DNA of 64,000 bases from Primulina eburnea (GCF_022965805.1 NC_133102.1:8998885-9062884); one strand, 5' to 3'; shown: positions 24,929 to 37,747, numbered from the stretch's first letter. The notes: a model not told the origin generated them from the letters alone. A program made the numbers and translations.

Positions 24929-24935
24929 AGAAATG

Positions 24936-27791
24936 TGTTGGAACATTTCATGTTCTCAATCTTGATTTTGATGTTAACAAAACCTGTTATTGTATTTCTA
25001 ACATATTTACTCAAGTGTAAAGTTGCAAACACAGCAAGCTGAAACTGAATTCTGCACAAACTGAATTTCTGGCAAGTTTCGGTGTTTTGATGATATCTCT
25101 CAGCTGGATGATCCAAATGACAATCCGCCAATTGGACTGATCAGAAAACTCAATTTGGAACAAGTCGTATTTCACGTCAGTTGGGCAAAATCGGATGGTA
25201 TCATGGTCTAACTGATCGCTCAATTACCTAACTGATCACACGAAAACTGCAATCAGTTGGGTTCGACCAGCTGTGGCATTTTGGTCATATATCTCAGCTC
25301 GGTTATGAAAATGAAGCGATTCAGTATGCATTGGAAAGATAAGATGAACATCTACAAATCATCTTCAGAAGTCGAAGTCTGAATCGAAGCTTAAGAGGCT
25401 GATAAATGGCGATGAAGCTACTGGTTCTGCACAAACTGAAATCAGCTAGGAAATTAGCACACCAGCTGAAACTGAACCAACTGAACCAGCTGCTGACCAG
25501 CTGAACTGAACTAGCTGCTGACCAGCTGAACTGAACTGAACCAGCTGCTGACCAGTTGAACTGAACGACCAGTTGAGTTGACCAGAGTTGACCAGTTGAC
25601 CATAGTTGACAAGTCGGGAAATTGCCCAGCAAGCTGAATTTGACCATTGCAATTCCAGAAACAGTACAGAAACTTTTCAAACAGTCATATTCTTGTGTCT
25701 AACGTATATATCATTGTTGGGGCTTATAAATACAACATTTTGAAGATCAAACAAGAGCTTTTGAAGGGATTCAAAGCATGGGCACCAGCTGAACTGAACT
25801 GAACCAGCTGCTGACCATGGGAAAAATGACATATCTCCTTGCTCGAGTGTCCAAATGACAAACCGATTTTTGCGTTGCAAACTAGACTCGTAGAGGTTTA
25901 CAGCGGTATAAAATTTGTAGCCTAATTATGCACGAGAAAATACAGTTTATTTGTTGAAGACAGAGCATATGTGCTGCAGCAAAAAATGAGCCATGGAGAA
26001 AATTGGTTAGTTATCCATCTTCTTTTACATTTTTCAAAATTTCAAAAATATAGGGGGAGAACTCATTATAAAATTAATGAGTAGATTATTTTTAAATATT
26101 GAGGGGGAGAAAATTTTGTCTAAAATGTTTTGAAAATATGACTTTTTGATTCACACAAAAAGGGGAAAAATATGTTAGTTGAGTTGATTGTTTATCCAAG
26201 TTTTGTGATCATCAAAAAAGGGGAGATTGTTGGAACATTTCATGTTCTCAATCTTAATTTTGATGTTAACAAAACTTGTTATTGTATTTCTAACATATTT
26301 ACTCAAGTGTAAAGTTGCAAACACAAGAAGCAAGCTGCAACTGGATTCTGCACAAACTGAATTTCTGGCAAGTTTTGGTGTTTTCATGATATCTCTCAGC
26401 TGGATGATCCAAATGACAATCCGCCAACTGGAATGATCAGAAAACTCAATTTGGAACAAGTCGTATTTCACGTCGGTTGGGCAAAATCGGATGATATCAT
26501 GGTCTAACTGATCGCTCAATTACCGAACTGATCACGCGAAAACAGCAATCAGTTGAGTTTGAGCAGCTGCGGTATTTCGGTCATCTCTCTCAGCTCAGTT
26601 ATCGACATGAAGAGATTCAGTATGCATTGAAAAGATAAGACGAAGATCTACAAATCTTCTTCAGAAGTCGAAGTCTTAATCGCAGATTAAGAGGCTGATA
26701 AATGGCGATGAAGCTACTGGTTCTGCACAAACTGAAATCAGCTAGGCTGATTTCAGCACACCAGCTGAAACTGAACCAACTGAACCAGCTGCTGACCAGC
26801 TGAACTGAATTAGCTGCTGACCAGCTGAACTGAACTGAACCAGCTGCTGACCAGTTGAACTGAACGACCAGTTGAGTTGACCAGAGTTGACCAGTTGACC
26901 ATAGTTGACCAGTCGGGAAATTGCCCAGCAAGCTGAATATGACCGTTGCAATTCCAGAAACAGTACAGAAACTTTTCAAACGGTCATATTCTTGTGTCTA
27001 ACGTATATATCGTTGTTGGGTCTTATAAATACAACATCTTGAAGATCAAACAAGAGCTTTTGAAGGGATTCAAAGCATGGGCACCTAGCATGAATATATC
27101 AGCTAGTTGAGAGCACAAGCCTTTGTGTGAGGATACATTTGAGATGTACACTGTAAAGGATAAATTCCTTACACACAATCACTCAGACATATACAAGAGA
27201 GTTAAAGTTCAAAGATTAGTTGAGTGAGTCTTGCACAAAGACGTAAAACTTGTGTATGTAGTCTTTGCATATGAGACATTAAACAATATGCTGATTGTGA
27301 GGTGCTGCCTACAATCTTGATTGTTAGGAGTTCAGTTTAGGCAGTGGGTAAGTCCTAGCTGGATGGGTTTGTACAAAGAGTTGTATAAATCAAAGTCTTC
27401 TAGTGAATCCTTCCTAAGGGGAAGAAGGGGTGACGTAGGAGTATTTAAATCTCCGAACATCCATTAAAAAATTCGTGTCTATTTGTTTATTGCATTTGCT
27501 TATCATTTTCATTGTTTTAAGGAAGCATTGTTGAAGCATTTTATGTGTTCTTCAAATACAAAAATATTGCATACAAGTGTTTGATAAAATGCTTCAACTA
27601 AAATATTTTTATTCATTCAACTTGTATATATTTTAAATGGTTTACAAAATATTTAATCGGTTTCTACGAAAGATTATTTCGAGTATCTTCCATTTGGTTT
27701 TTAACCAAACTTGATTTAATTCATCGGTGTTCAATATTTCAAGAACCGAGCTATTGTAGCTCAATGGTGCTCCCCCTAATCGATCCCAACA
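24936..27791 (+). mobile_element. Internally deleted Sirevirus-like element, TSD AAATG
   Basis: A truncated 5' LTR (24936-25787) is followed by about 440 bp of 3' internal sequence with purine-rich tracts (TAGGGGGAGAA, AAAAAAGGGGAGAT) and a full 3' LTR (26228-27791). Exact five-base duplications AAATG flank the unit (24931-24935, 27792-27796). gag, pol and the PBS are all missing, so it is non-autonomous. Confidence 0.8.
26228..27791 (+). repeat. Sirevirus-like 3' LTR with CAGCTG array
   Basis: 1564 bp, TGTTGGAACA ... CGATCCCAACA. It contains a cluster of GACCAGCTGAACTGAAC-type repeats at 26757-26900, also present in the truncated 5' LTR at 25460-25600. The typical block CTCCGAACATCC is near 27450. 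Confidence 0.8.
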
Positions 27792-27796
27792 AAATG

Positions 27797-28480
27797 GTTA
27801 GACATAAAATAGTGCGGAAAACGGTATGATTGTTTTTTTATTGTTATATACTCAAATATATAAAGTAAACAAGATAAATAAATGCAGTAGATTAAATGAC
27901 TCGTGATATATGGAAGTTCGAAGGCAGAATCTTTCTATGTCTCCAATTCTTCTTTCTAAGAAAGAATTCACTAGAAGACTTTGGTTTTACAAATCATGTA
28001 TAACAACACGCTTCAACCTTAGATCTTATCAATTGCCTAAGTTGAAACTCATAGTATCATTTACAATTGGGGCCTTTTGTCAAACAACCAAAACAACACA
28101 AAAGTAATAAAAGAATGAATCCTAAGATTCAAAGTATTTGCAACTCTTTGAACTATTTCTGGCAGAAAAAGGTCGAGTGGTTGTCTTCAAGTTCTGAAAG
28201 ATCCTTTTAAATCTGATAATATCTTGAAATGAGAGATTTTGAGTAGTGTAGAGTGAACATGAGAAGTGTGCTAAAAAATCTTTGAGTATTCAAGCTTTTT
28301 GAAGCTTTGAATGTGTTTGATCTTATTGTTTCTCTTGTTGAATTATTGCTTGCATTCTCTATAATTAATACTGAAGTTCTTTTCTCGTTCAATAACTCTT
28401 TGTACTGTATCGCGACAATATGGACAAATCGTTGTCACATACTGTAGCTTTCATTAAATGTTCTTTAAGCTTTTGCGATA
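27797..28480 (-). repeat. Degenerate Sirevirus-type LTR fragment
   Basis: GGAAGTTCGAAGG, TCTCCAATTCTTC and ACTAGAAGACTTTGG in this order match the block seen reversed in the LTRs at 8598-9605 and 23312-24485. The borders are unclear. 28481-29560 is AT-rich with no recognisable feature. Confidence 0.4.
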
Positions 28481-29577
28481 TTAAAACCCACTTTATTTAA
28501 AAGAAATTAGACTACAGAATGATGGAATGCTTTATGTTATATGAAAGTTGGTATGATATTTACAATCTTTCTATTTTAAGCTATCGTCTAATCTGTTGAC
28601 TTGCACAAATATCTTTAAATCTATTCAGCTGTAAATTGCTCTAATTTCTCAATGAGTAGTCCGGTCGGGTGACATATTTGTCTTTTGTTACTATTAGATA
28701 ATCATTGAAACGGTTGAATAACTTTACTGAGACCGGTAGACAGACTTAGTATCTTGCGACCGTTTACCCAACCCTAGAAGTCGATAGCATATTCGTGTTT
28801 TTGGCAGAAATGTTGATGACATGTAAATGCAAGTAAAATGAAAACTTGTTGTAATACAATGAATTGTGGTTTGTTGTCAACAAAAATCTAACCGAAACCA
28901 TAATAAAAGTAAATGATGTCATTAATTTTTGCTCCATATCTTGGACTCGAAAATTGTGTAGAGTTGCTAACACGTGTTCCACTAATATCTGAATTTTGAA
29001 TTAAATATTAATTCAACAACAGTTATTATCAAATCAAAAGAGAAAATAAAAAGTTGCTTTCAATTTGTTTTTTTAAAAAAGTTCACATTATATTCACCAA
29101 AGTGGACATTAAAATATTGGCTCAAACTTTTTGGCAGGGTGTTTTGTTTTGGTAAGAAAGCTACATGACCAATAAATTAATTAAAGAAACATAAATGCGA
29201 CATGTCAAGTCCGCGTCATTTATTAATACGAGTAGTCTCTACAAACAAAACTATTAATTATATGATTATATACATATGAGATCAATAGATATCACCCACC
29301 ATTAAAATAAAAAATAATATTTTTAATATACAAATAATATTTTTTATGAATTTGAATATAATCTCATAAATTTTTTTGTGTAATTATATATTAGTTATAA
29401 TCTAATGATTATAAAATAAAAAAATTTAAAAGCTATATTAATATTAAAAAAAGTAGAAATAATATATAATATTTGATTATAACTTGTTGTAGTACTTTTT
29501 TCAATAAGTATAGATATTTTTAAGAGGTAAATATAATTTTTTGTGATTATATCGTGATATCACGAGTTATTATTATT

Positions 29578-29759
29578 GTGTGAGCCTCATGTGAGACTGT
29601 CTCACGGATCCTAATCTGTGAGAGGGGTCAATCCTACTCATATTCACAATAAAATGTAATACTCTTAGCACAAAAAATAATATTTTTGCATGGATGACCC
29701 AAATAAGAGATTCGTCTCACAAATACGACCCGTGAGACCGTCTCATACAAGTTTTTGCC
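29578..29759 (+). mobile_element. Mutator-type MITE copy 1
   Basis: A 182-bp element with inverted ends built on TGTGAGAC-GTCTCACGG. It is flanked by TTATTATTATT on both sides (29567-29577, 29760-29770), consistent with a 9-bp duplication in low-complexity DNA. The family is defined by the clean 9-bp duplications at 47051-47433. Confidence 0.7.
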
Positions 29760-30032
29760 TTATTATTATTACTAGTGTCATGATACATACTATACGTTCT
29801 TATATAATTGAAATAATTATCAATTATTTTTGTATATTTTTTTTTATTATAAATGATATAAAAATTTAATGATATTGATAAATAAAAATAAATACATTTT
29901 ACAAATTTAAAATATTTTTTTAAGGTATATAAGATACGTTATACCAGTACATGAAAGTTAATGAGTCTACAACTCACTTGCTTTATAATATAATAATAAT
30001 ATATAGATTATGCACCTGACATTTAAAAACAT

Positions 30033-30149
30033 GTCAAAACCTGTCTGAGACGGTCTCATGGGTCGTATTACTTTTTATTGTGAATATCGGTATAATTGAC
30101 CCGTTTCACAGATGAAGATTCGTAAGACCGTCTTACAAGAAACCTACTC
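30033..30149 (-). mobile_element. Mutator-type MITE copy 2, internally deleted
   Basis: A 117-bp derivative in the opposite orientation to copy 1, starting GTCAAAACCTGTCTGAGAC and ending CCTACTC. It is flanked by TTAAAAACAT at 30023-30032 and 30150-30159. Confidence 0.75.
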
Positions 30150-30542
30150 TTAAAAACATTGTGTGAAATATTAAGGTGGAGTCATTTTTGGCGATTATAT
30201 CAAATTACCCCTCTGTTTTTTTAAAGCTATTTTCTTTGTTTCTTTTATTTTTAAATAAAAAATAAAAGAAAAAGGCATTGTTTGAAAAGATCAAGCTTCT
30301 ACTTTTAAGATTATTCAAAGTACAAAATCAAAAGCTTGTACATCTCTTCCCTTGAGGTCAAAAGCTTTCTACGGATAATATGTACATGACAAAATACAAA
30401 ATACAAAAAACGACCTTCAAAGGTAAAAACATTGAGAATTCACAAAATCCATCCATGTCCCCAGAGGGATCGACTGATTAATCTGATATGTTGAATCGAA
30501 GAAGCAGATTCGACGCTTATCGATGACTGATCAAAAAACAGT

Positions 30543-32613
30543 TTAGGCACTCTCTTGAAAATTGATGGACCGAGACAACGCTGCCGGATTGGCTTGCATT
30601 AACACCGGCGAGGCGTTAGCCGCCATACTCTCCTTCGGGTCACACTTCGGTTGCAAGGCATTGAAAAGACCTTTCCTACTTGTTGAGTCATACTTGATTC
30701 CCAATGTTGCCCATATAGAACTCTTTGCAGCTTCTTCAGGATCATCGATCCTCAATGTCTTCGGTACCACGATCGAGCTATCCGAGTTCCTCTGTCTAGA
30801 TTTGTGTTCACCCTCTGAACTGTTCGGATTTAGAAATTCCCCGTTTCTTGAATGCTTGCCAAGAGGAGAACTCGGGCTACAACTTGTCTTGTTTTGGTTT
30901 GCGGTAGGATGTGGAACTGATATACATGGAATGTTCCAAGAATTAGGTGCAACATAGTTCAAATACGGTGAAGGGTAGAAAGGCATCGGATTAAATCCGG
31001 GAGGTGTGAAAATGCTTGGTAGCGGAACTGCTGGATTCCAGGACAACTGCCATGGGAACGCTGGAATACATGGAAGAGGAGATTGAAATTGGTTAATATT
31101 TAGCACCACCGGTTGTTGCAATCCGTTTTCGCCTCCATTTGCCACTGAACTCGAAGTTTTGACAGAGGATCCTATAGATCGATCATCAGCGTTATCACCA
31201 TTTCTGCAGGAAACCGATCCTCCATTTGGCATGTTTTTATCCTCAATTTTCAAACCAGAAGCCATGGATTTACACAATGGAGATTCAGGACCAAAGGACA
31301 GCACAGTACCATTCGATTTAAATGTCTTCTGATGAAATCCATCATAACCATCAATCGTAGACGCGTGGAGGGCTTCAGAAATCGTCAGGTGGCGACAATT
31401 TGAGGCTGAATTCTTGTTCTTCCTTCGACCAGCCCCAACTGGAAGGTTCCTCATCGTGCCTCCAGCGGTCCAATACCTCTGACAGCTCTTGCAAAAGTGA
31501 CGAGGTTGGCTAACATTGTAGTTGTTGTAGTAACAGAATTTAGTGTCCATGCTATTGCAACGCGGGCACGGCAGGATCTTGTCAGGCTTCTTGAGAGTCT
31601 TTTGCTGCGTATTCATTGCATCGCTCTGCCCGTCATCCCTCTTGGTATGATTAAGCAACACGAAATCTTCGTCGATCGAGGGAGTTTTCGGATTGTCATC
31701 TGTCTCAGATACTGGAATAAGATTCTGAAATTCCTCGGCTTCATCTGAAGTTTGGTCCTTCTCCCCTGACTTAGTCTCCGAGATTTCCCCTGATGATTGC
31801 TCCTGAAAATTTTAGGAAACATTTCATGAGTTGCGAGTACAAATTATCAAAAAAGTTCAAAGATTCCAATCTCTCAACTACCATCAGATCATGACATTAT
31901 TGTCAGACAATTAGTGAATTGATGGAACAAAATTCCCACCAGAGCTAGATCATAAATATACCGAAATTCTCCATGTTGTATATTTGATGACTAATTTATT
32001 TAAATTTTATAATATAATGAAAAAGAATAACTTTCACCCACTTTTTGGAACTGGAGAAACATAGAAAATTCAGGGAATTTGAGGCCACAGAACTTTCTGG
32101 AACTCTTATACCACAAGAATAATAACTCAAAGATGAAAAAAATAAACTATATATTACCAGAAGAAGAAAAAAATGGAATCACCAACATTATTTTAAACAC
32201 CAAAATCACAATGTATTAACTCAAACTTTGAATGAAACTAAAAATTTAAAGCATGATGATAAAATATGATGACTGAACTGAACCTGGAAAGAATCCAGAT
32301 AAAACAGGTAATGAATCTTTCGACTCCAAATCAAAAACTTAATACACCAAAAACAATCAAAACCCAGATTTTGCAACTGAAAAAGGAACTATCTTTCGAG
32401 CGAAATCCAACTATACTCAACACAGTGATTTAGCATCCGGGAGATTTCTTAAACCTCGAAACAAACGCTGAATCCCAAAACATCATACAAACCCTGTACC
32501 TCTTCGCAATCGACCCGCTTGCACGAGTTGGGATATTCCTCCCCGGCGGCATCTCCCCCGTTCTCCGGTAGCAAGATCTTCCGGCCGAACAGCTTAATCT
32601 CCGGGTCCTTCAT
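30543..32613 (-). CDS. CDF: Cycling DOF factor-like transcription factor, two exons, 457 aa
   Basis: Exon 1 is 32613-32500 and exon 2 is 31802-30543. The 697-bp intron has GT-AG ends and phase 0. The start is the ATG at 32613, giving the typical CDF opening ([13 protein letters not shown]) with the KLFG segment that in CDF1 recruits TOPLESS. The DOF zinc finger (CX2CX21CX2C, Cys at about 117, 120, 142 and 145; [17 protein letters not shown]) binds AAAG elements. Near the C-terminus [19 protein letters not shown] and RKGLFNA are the conserved CDF motifs linked in family studies to FKF1/GIGANTEA-dependent turnover. CDFs repress CO/FT-type genes and link the clock to flowering and stress. No lesion is seen. 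This is the only clear host gene in the window. Confidence 0.95.
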
Positions 32614-33365
32614 CAGGCGATGTCGTTTTGCAGTTGGAAAGAGTGATGACAAAATCCAATGGAGGAAGAAAAAGTTGCGGAAAAGGCTTCGTTGGCAATG
32701 CTCAGTGAGAGGATTTTGATGTATCTGTGATCAAATTCAACGAAGACAAAGGGATTTTAAATGGATGTGGGAGCCACGTCAGCCTGTTCCTATTTTCCTT
32801 AGCCACAAGTTTTTTTTTTTTAAAATTTAATGTTTTTTACAATTCATATCTTTGATTTTATAAAAAATAATTTATATATTATTAATTTTTAGACTAATTT
32901 TTTTATTCTGACTTGAGGTGAAACTCAATTTTAAATACATGTGTGAGTTGGTGTATCGTGTCTCAATTTTTTTTTATTAAAAAAAAGATATTTTATATGA
33001 AATAATTATTATCATTTTCTATGTTTTAAGATCAAAGTAATATTTTTGAAATAAGACATTAAAAAGCAATATATTATTAGTTCCAATTATATTAATAAGT
33101 ACATGAGAATTAAATATAAAATTCTCATCTATATACTATTTATAATACATGAGGAGACTAGAGTAGTTATTTTTGAAGTAAAAAAAATATTGTATCTTCA
33201 TTTAATTAAAAAATATCATAAAAATATGTTTTAGTAACTTCGTATTTTATCTATAAAAAAAACTCATATAAGACCATATCATCTGTCAATTTTGTAAAAT
33301 CGATATCATATCATACACAATTCATTAAAAAATATTATTTTTTATATCAAAGATATTATTTTTTT
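32614..33365 (-). promoter_or_regulatory. CDF 5' flank, AT-rich, cut by a copia LTR
   Basis: About 750 bp lie between the CDF start and the truncated copia LTR at 33366. The first ~130 bp probably hold the 5' UTR. A TTTAAAAT stretch at about 32754-32762 is a possible TATA element, but no motif is decisive. Confidence 0.35.
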
Positions 33366-33918
33366 GCTTTTAAAGAGTGCTAATAAGCTCAGATTGTAGC
33401 CTTGATTGCTACGAGTAATTCAAATGAAAGTGAGCTGAGATTTTGACAGAGTAACAGCAAGCTTAAGATTGAATGATCGTCTCTATGTTCTTCTGCTGTT
33501 CTTCAGTCATATTGATACTTCGCTTTCAACGGTAACTTTGATATGCGTTTGAATTCTAGTATCCGTTGAATGCCACTTCATCATTTGTTGGGCAATGTTC
33601 TCTTCATTGATTGTAATACGGCTCTTAATTGCAGTAGCCGAAGTACGTTGTTCTATGCTGTAATGATTGAGGTGCGGCTTTCCATATTCTCTTGCTGTTT
33701 ACTATGTTATTTTGTCGGTTGAATGTTCTTTCCCGAGAAGCATTCAGTTGAGAACAGTTTTGACTGAAACTTATGCGGCTGAGTATATTAACTGATCGGT
33801 TTCCTACTGATCAGTTTTCTTCATTTGTTCAGCTGCTTTCAGTTATTAAATGTTCAGTTGTCTCATAGTTCAGTTAATTTCTTCAGTTCTGTCAAACTCC
33901 GAAATTTGGTTTCCAACA
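33366..33918 (-). repeat. Copia 2 3' LTR, truncated
   Basis: Matches 46315-46868 of the 5' LTR. The other ~415 bp (corresponding to 45898-46314) are missing at the left, where AT-rich CDF flank begins. Confidence 0.9.
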
Positions 33919-33932
33919 ATTTCCCCTTTTTT
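33919..33932 (-). other. Copia 2 polypurine tract
   Basis: Minus-strand AAAAAAGGGGAAAT abuts the LTR start TGTTGG, matching the tract at 9606-9617. Confidence 0.75.
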
Positions 33933-34031
33933 GGTGTTTGACAAAACTAAGCATATATTAACTGAAGGATTGAACTTTTATAGACTGCTTCTCAAAAAGT
34001 GTCTCAAATGAACTGCTAAATCTGAGTCATA

Positions 34032-36766
34032 CTACACTTCCCCCTTTTTGTCAAACTGAGCCATGTGAAGAGATAATTGTCGAACTTTAGTAGATAAGAT
34101 GCCGACATCGGCTGAAATACTGGAGATGGCAGTAGGAACTGAGGTTTGCAGTGAGTCTATTTTGTTTGCAACAGATGTTTCTATTCTTTCAACTCGTTGG
34201 TTGATCACATCTTGAGCAACGAAAAGAGCAGCAGTTGTTGCTTTGTTCGGCTTGTGTTCTATGGCAACTGAAAGTTCAGTTACAACTTCTTGAATATTCT
34301 TCAGCTTTGCAAAAACAAAATCTTCGGATCCATTCAGCTTTACAGAATGATAGTATTGTGTTGACTGAATGGATTTGATGGCATCCATTATTTGATTCAT
34401 ATTTGTCTTGATGGTATTGATTTCATTGAACAGTGCTTCTGAATTTGAGATTTCAGGAGACATGACTCCTATATCTTCCTGATCTGGCATTTGTTCTGGA
34501 GGAGTGAAAATTATCATAGTGCGATCAACTGTCTCTTCTTGACCTTGAGATGAAGAAGGTTGGTTCTGAGCAAGAGAGACACTTTGTTCTAGAATAACAG
34601 GGTTATCTGTGGTAACTGCTATTGGAGAATCATGGATTTGTTCTTCTGTTTGATTGACGACTGAAACTTGTGGTGGTTCTTCAGTTTGAAGATTTCCAAC
34701 ATTGGGCAACTGTTCTTCCACAGATTTAGGGAGTGTTTCCTCTTGATTCTGAGTGAGCACTTCAGTTTGCTCTTCAGTTTCAGATGTTACTTGCTGAACT
34801 GTTTCTGAATCAACAAAAAATTGAGTTGGTTCTTCATTATCAGAGAATTGAATATGTTCTTCAGCAATAAAAGTTTGAACCGGGTCTTCAGATGTAACCA
34901 GAACTTCTTGTTCTTTTTGTTCAGTCAGAGGATCAACTGATTCAAGATTATGTGCTTCAGTTTGAGCTTCCTGAGCAACTGACTGAATGATTTCATCGAT
35001 ATTGGCGAAGGTAAGTTTAGTCTCAGAGTACAAATGTTGATCCCCGGCTGTTGTTTGTTGAACCTCCTGGGCTGATTTTTCAGCAATGAGATCTTCAGAA
35101 TATTTATTCTTCTGAGGTGATGAAGATTTGTATTCCTCTGTTTCTGAAGATTTTTCTGGAAAAACAAGTTCTTGATCTTGTTCCCAAAACCTTATTTCCC
35201 TTTGTAGACCACTAAGATCTGCATCCAGTTGAGTGAACACAGCTCTATCTTGATATGCAGTTGGCCCTGTGGGGTTGTAGTTTTCTTTCAACTGTCTAAC
35301 CATCTTAGTCAGTTGATTAGCCCGTATTTGATCAAAGAAATATTGTCTCATTTCCAGTGCTTGAAGAATGGTAGCAGCTTTAACTACCCTCAAAACTATC
35401 TTTTCTAGTTTAATAAACATCTTCAATTTGGATTTGTGCTTCAGTTTCTTGGCAAAAATTTCAGTCCTGAAGCTTTTCCAACGGTCAAAGGCTGTGAGTT
35501 TTGATGTGGCAAATGTATTTACCTCTTCCCATATTAGATCGATATGAGTTTGAATGGAGTGAGATGGCCTTGGTTCCTCCTCAAGCTTGCTTTTTCCCTT
35601 CTCCGTGGTTAAAATATAAGGAATTTGTAAGCCAGATTTTGTAGACTCCGCTGGTTCCTTCAATGTGACGCCTTTTGGTCTAGCTTGAGGTAAAATAGTG
35701 GGTTGATTTACACTAGTGAAGGGAGCTTTACTCTCGTGGATATCTTTTCAGTTGGAATTGTATCATCAGGAGGGATGATCTGCAATGGAATAGCCTGAAT
35801 AGGTGTTTCAGCAGCTGACTGAGATGGTTTCTTAGTAATGGTTGGTCCCACTGCTGGTATTGGTTTGGTTCTTTGTGTCCGTGGTTTATTGATAAGTTTG
35901 GAAGATGTAGTTTTCTCAGAATATGATTCACTGAGAATCAGTTTTCGCTTTATAGCCTTCAGTTGGGCCAGCGTCTTGGCTCTCTTGACTGATTTAGGAG
36001 CAGCTTGCTGCATTCCAATCTCCTTCTTGACTTTTACGAATTGTTTAGGCGAGAGATCCATCTTGGTTTTTGGTGGCAATATATTCTTGGCAGTGAATAT
36101 CTTGAATTTGGAGAATTTTTCAGCATTGTTAGCTACCAGTCCTTTGAGTTTCAGAATATAACTGATTGGAATAGCAAACCTCCTGGACTGTTTTGTTGAT
36201 TGAAGCATATTCTTTAGAATGCTGAAAATAATGTACCTCTAGTTGGCTTTCTTCTCACCCATGATGATTGTCATCACCTGGAATTTCTCAAGAGTGAGAG
36301 CTGCATATGAGCCAGCTTTGGCTAGAATTCCTTTTGCTATAATATCAGCCAACAACTGAATTTCTGGTTTCAGTTCTTTCTTTGGGTCGGAGACTTTGAT
36401 TTTCCGCCCATCAGCAGATAATGAGGATTGCATTTGCTCAATATCAAATGTTTTAACTTCAGAGAAACTTACATATCTATCAGTTGGCAAGGAAAATATT
36501 TCTCCAAAGTTTTCTTCAGATAAGATCAGCAACTGATCATTGATAGTAACAACGATGTTTCCTTCAACAGTAACATACCCTTTCAGATAGAATTCATTCA
36601 CTTCCTTCGAGTATATTTCTTGTGAAGATTGTCCCAAGAACATCCTGAGTCCATCAGATTCAATCTTCAGAAAGACATTTTTGATATCATCTTCTTGAAT
36701 GGATAAGACTGAGTCAAAGTCGATTGCCATGGCATTCATCACGTGAGCAGGGATCTGATTAGCCAT
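34032..36766 (-). pseudogene. Sirevirus accessory gene C, copy 2
   Basis: It starts at the ATG at 36766 (MANQIPAHVMNAM). The N-terminal domain (FDSVLSIQ, SDGLRMFL, NEFYLKGYV, FSLPTDR) aligns with copy 1. A TAG at 36239-36241 sits where copy 1 has the Trp of KVDWSHF, after which the same frame continues to 35708. A frameshift in the next ~45 bp leads to a long open frame, 35663-34032, ending MAQFDKKGEV. That last section has a helical part (RQYFFDQIRANQLTKMV), an acidic Glu/Gln/Ser/Thr-rich middle and C-terminal heptad-like helices (QRVERIETSVANKIDSLQ). It lies in the env-like position but shows no envelope features. Apart from the two lesions it is well preserved. Confidence 0.8.
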
Positions 36767-36908
36767 TTCGGAAGGTAGGATGATCTGAAATTGGTAGAAA
36801 ATAAGCTTTGGAGATTAGTATGCTCTTAGAACTGATTGTATGCGTGAAGGTGAAGAACTGAATTGAAGCGGGCATAGTACATTTGAGCGTGACTGTTCAA
36901 ATTTTGGA

Positions 36909-36914
36909 CACGTG
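36909..36914 (-). promoter_or_regulatory. G-box upstream of gene C copy 2
   Basis: CACGTG within TGACACGTGTC, 143 bp before the ATG at 36766. The same 11-mer lies at the same distance in copia 1, although the surrounding sequence is diverged. Confidence 0.45.
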
Positions 36915-37292
36915 TCAGTCCATAAAAATTTTGAATAAAAAATAGGTGTACATGTGCTGTAATCGTGTGTATATAGATTAGCGGTTTTAGAGTAAGCCAC
37001 GTCGTCAATCTGCAGTCACGTCAATTGATTTAGAATATAATAAATTTTAATTAGTTAACGTATGTGAGAAGATTTGTAAACAATCCAACTGAATGATCAG
37101 TTGGGAAACTGATTCACTTCAGTTGAGAAGTTACAAACAAAATGTCTTCTCAGTTAACCTTTTAAAATTAATATTCCCCCTAAATTGGTGCATAACGTAA
37201 TTAAAATAGTGCTATAAAATAATTTTAAGAGTGCGAGAAGTTATTGGTCTTGCTGAACCATTGACGACTCTTCAGCTTTCTTGATATTCTCC

Positions 37293-37300
37293 TATAAATA
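37293..37300 (+). promoter_or_regulatory. TATA box of mini-gene A (copia 2)
   Basis: CCTATAAATAG, 49-56 bp before the ATG at 37349, on the strand antisense to the element. An ACGT core at 37195-37198 lies about 150 bp before the ATG. Confidence 0.55.
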
Positions 37301-37348
37301 GAAATCACGCAGTTAGTTTTGAGACATATCATTCAAAATATTCAAAAG

Positions 37349-37747
37349 ATGTCTGATACTGGTGACTCAAGTCTTTCTCCCTTTTCTGTAGAGGCCAGGA
37401 AGGCAGAGATTGAAGACGAAGTATTCTATGAAAGTTTGCATTACTGGGAGCGATTGCAGGAGATTGAGCTCTTGTAAAATTCTGGGGAGGCCACTACTCC
37501 TGAATTGGTGGCAGAACTGAATCAAGTGCGAGAACACTTGAATATTGCTGTGTGGGTGGACGTCTTCAAGGATGGTCACATGTATCAGCTGATGCTCCGC
37601 AAGGAATTGAAGATCCTGAGGCGCATAGCTCATTCTCACAGCTTTCTCATGACTGCTCCGTCTTCTTTATCTGTTTGGCTGAAATTTTGGATAATTGTTG
37701 TGGAGAATATGTATGATGATGTAATCCAGACAAACATTTATAAGTAA
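37349..37747 (+). pseudogene. Mini-gene A, antisense accessory gene in copia 2 (one nonsense codon)
   Basis: A 133-codon frame, ATG at 37349 (MSDTGDSS) to TAA at 37747, with one TAA at 37475-37477 (codon 43). The protein resembles Tat gene A at 61080-60664: EDEVFYESLHYWERL against EDEVFHKILHFWEKL, then LMLRKELKIL against LMLQRELKIL, and a shared WL...VVE end. The DNA around the stop, TAAGTAATGAAATAT, is identical in the two. It is small, helical and without membrane or signal segments. The function is unknown and I know no family for it. It lies antisense to pol, head to head with gene C. Confidence 0.75.
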
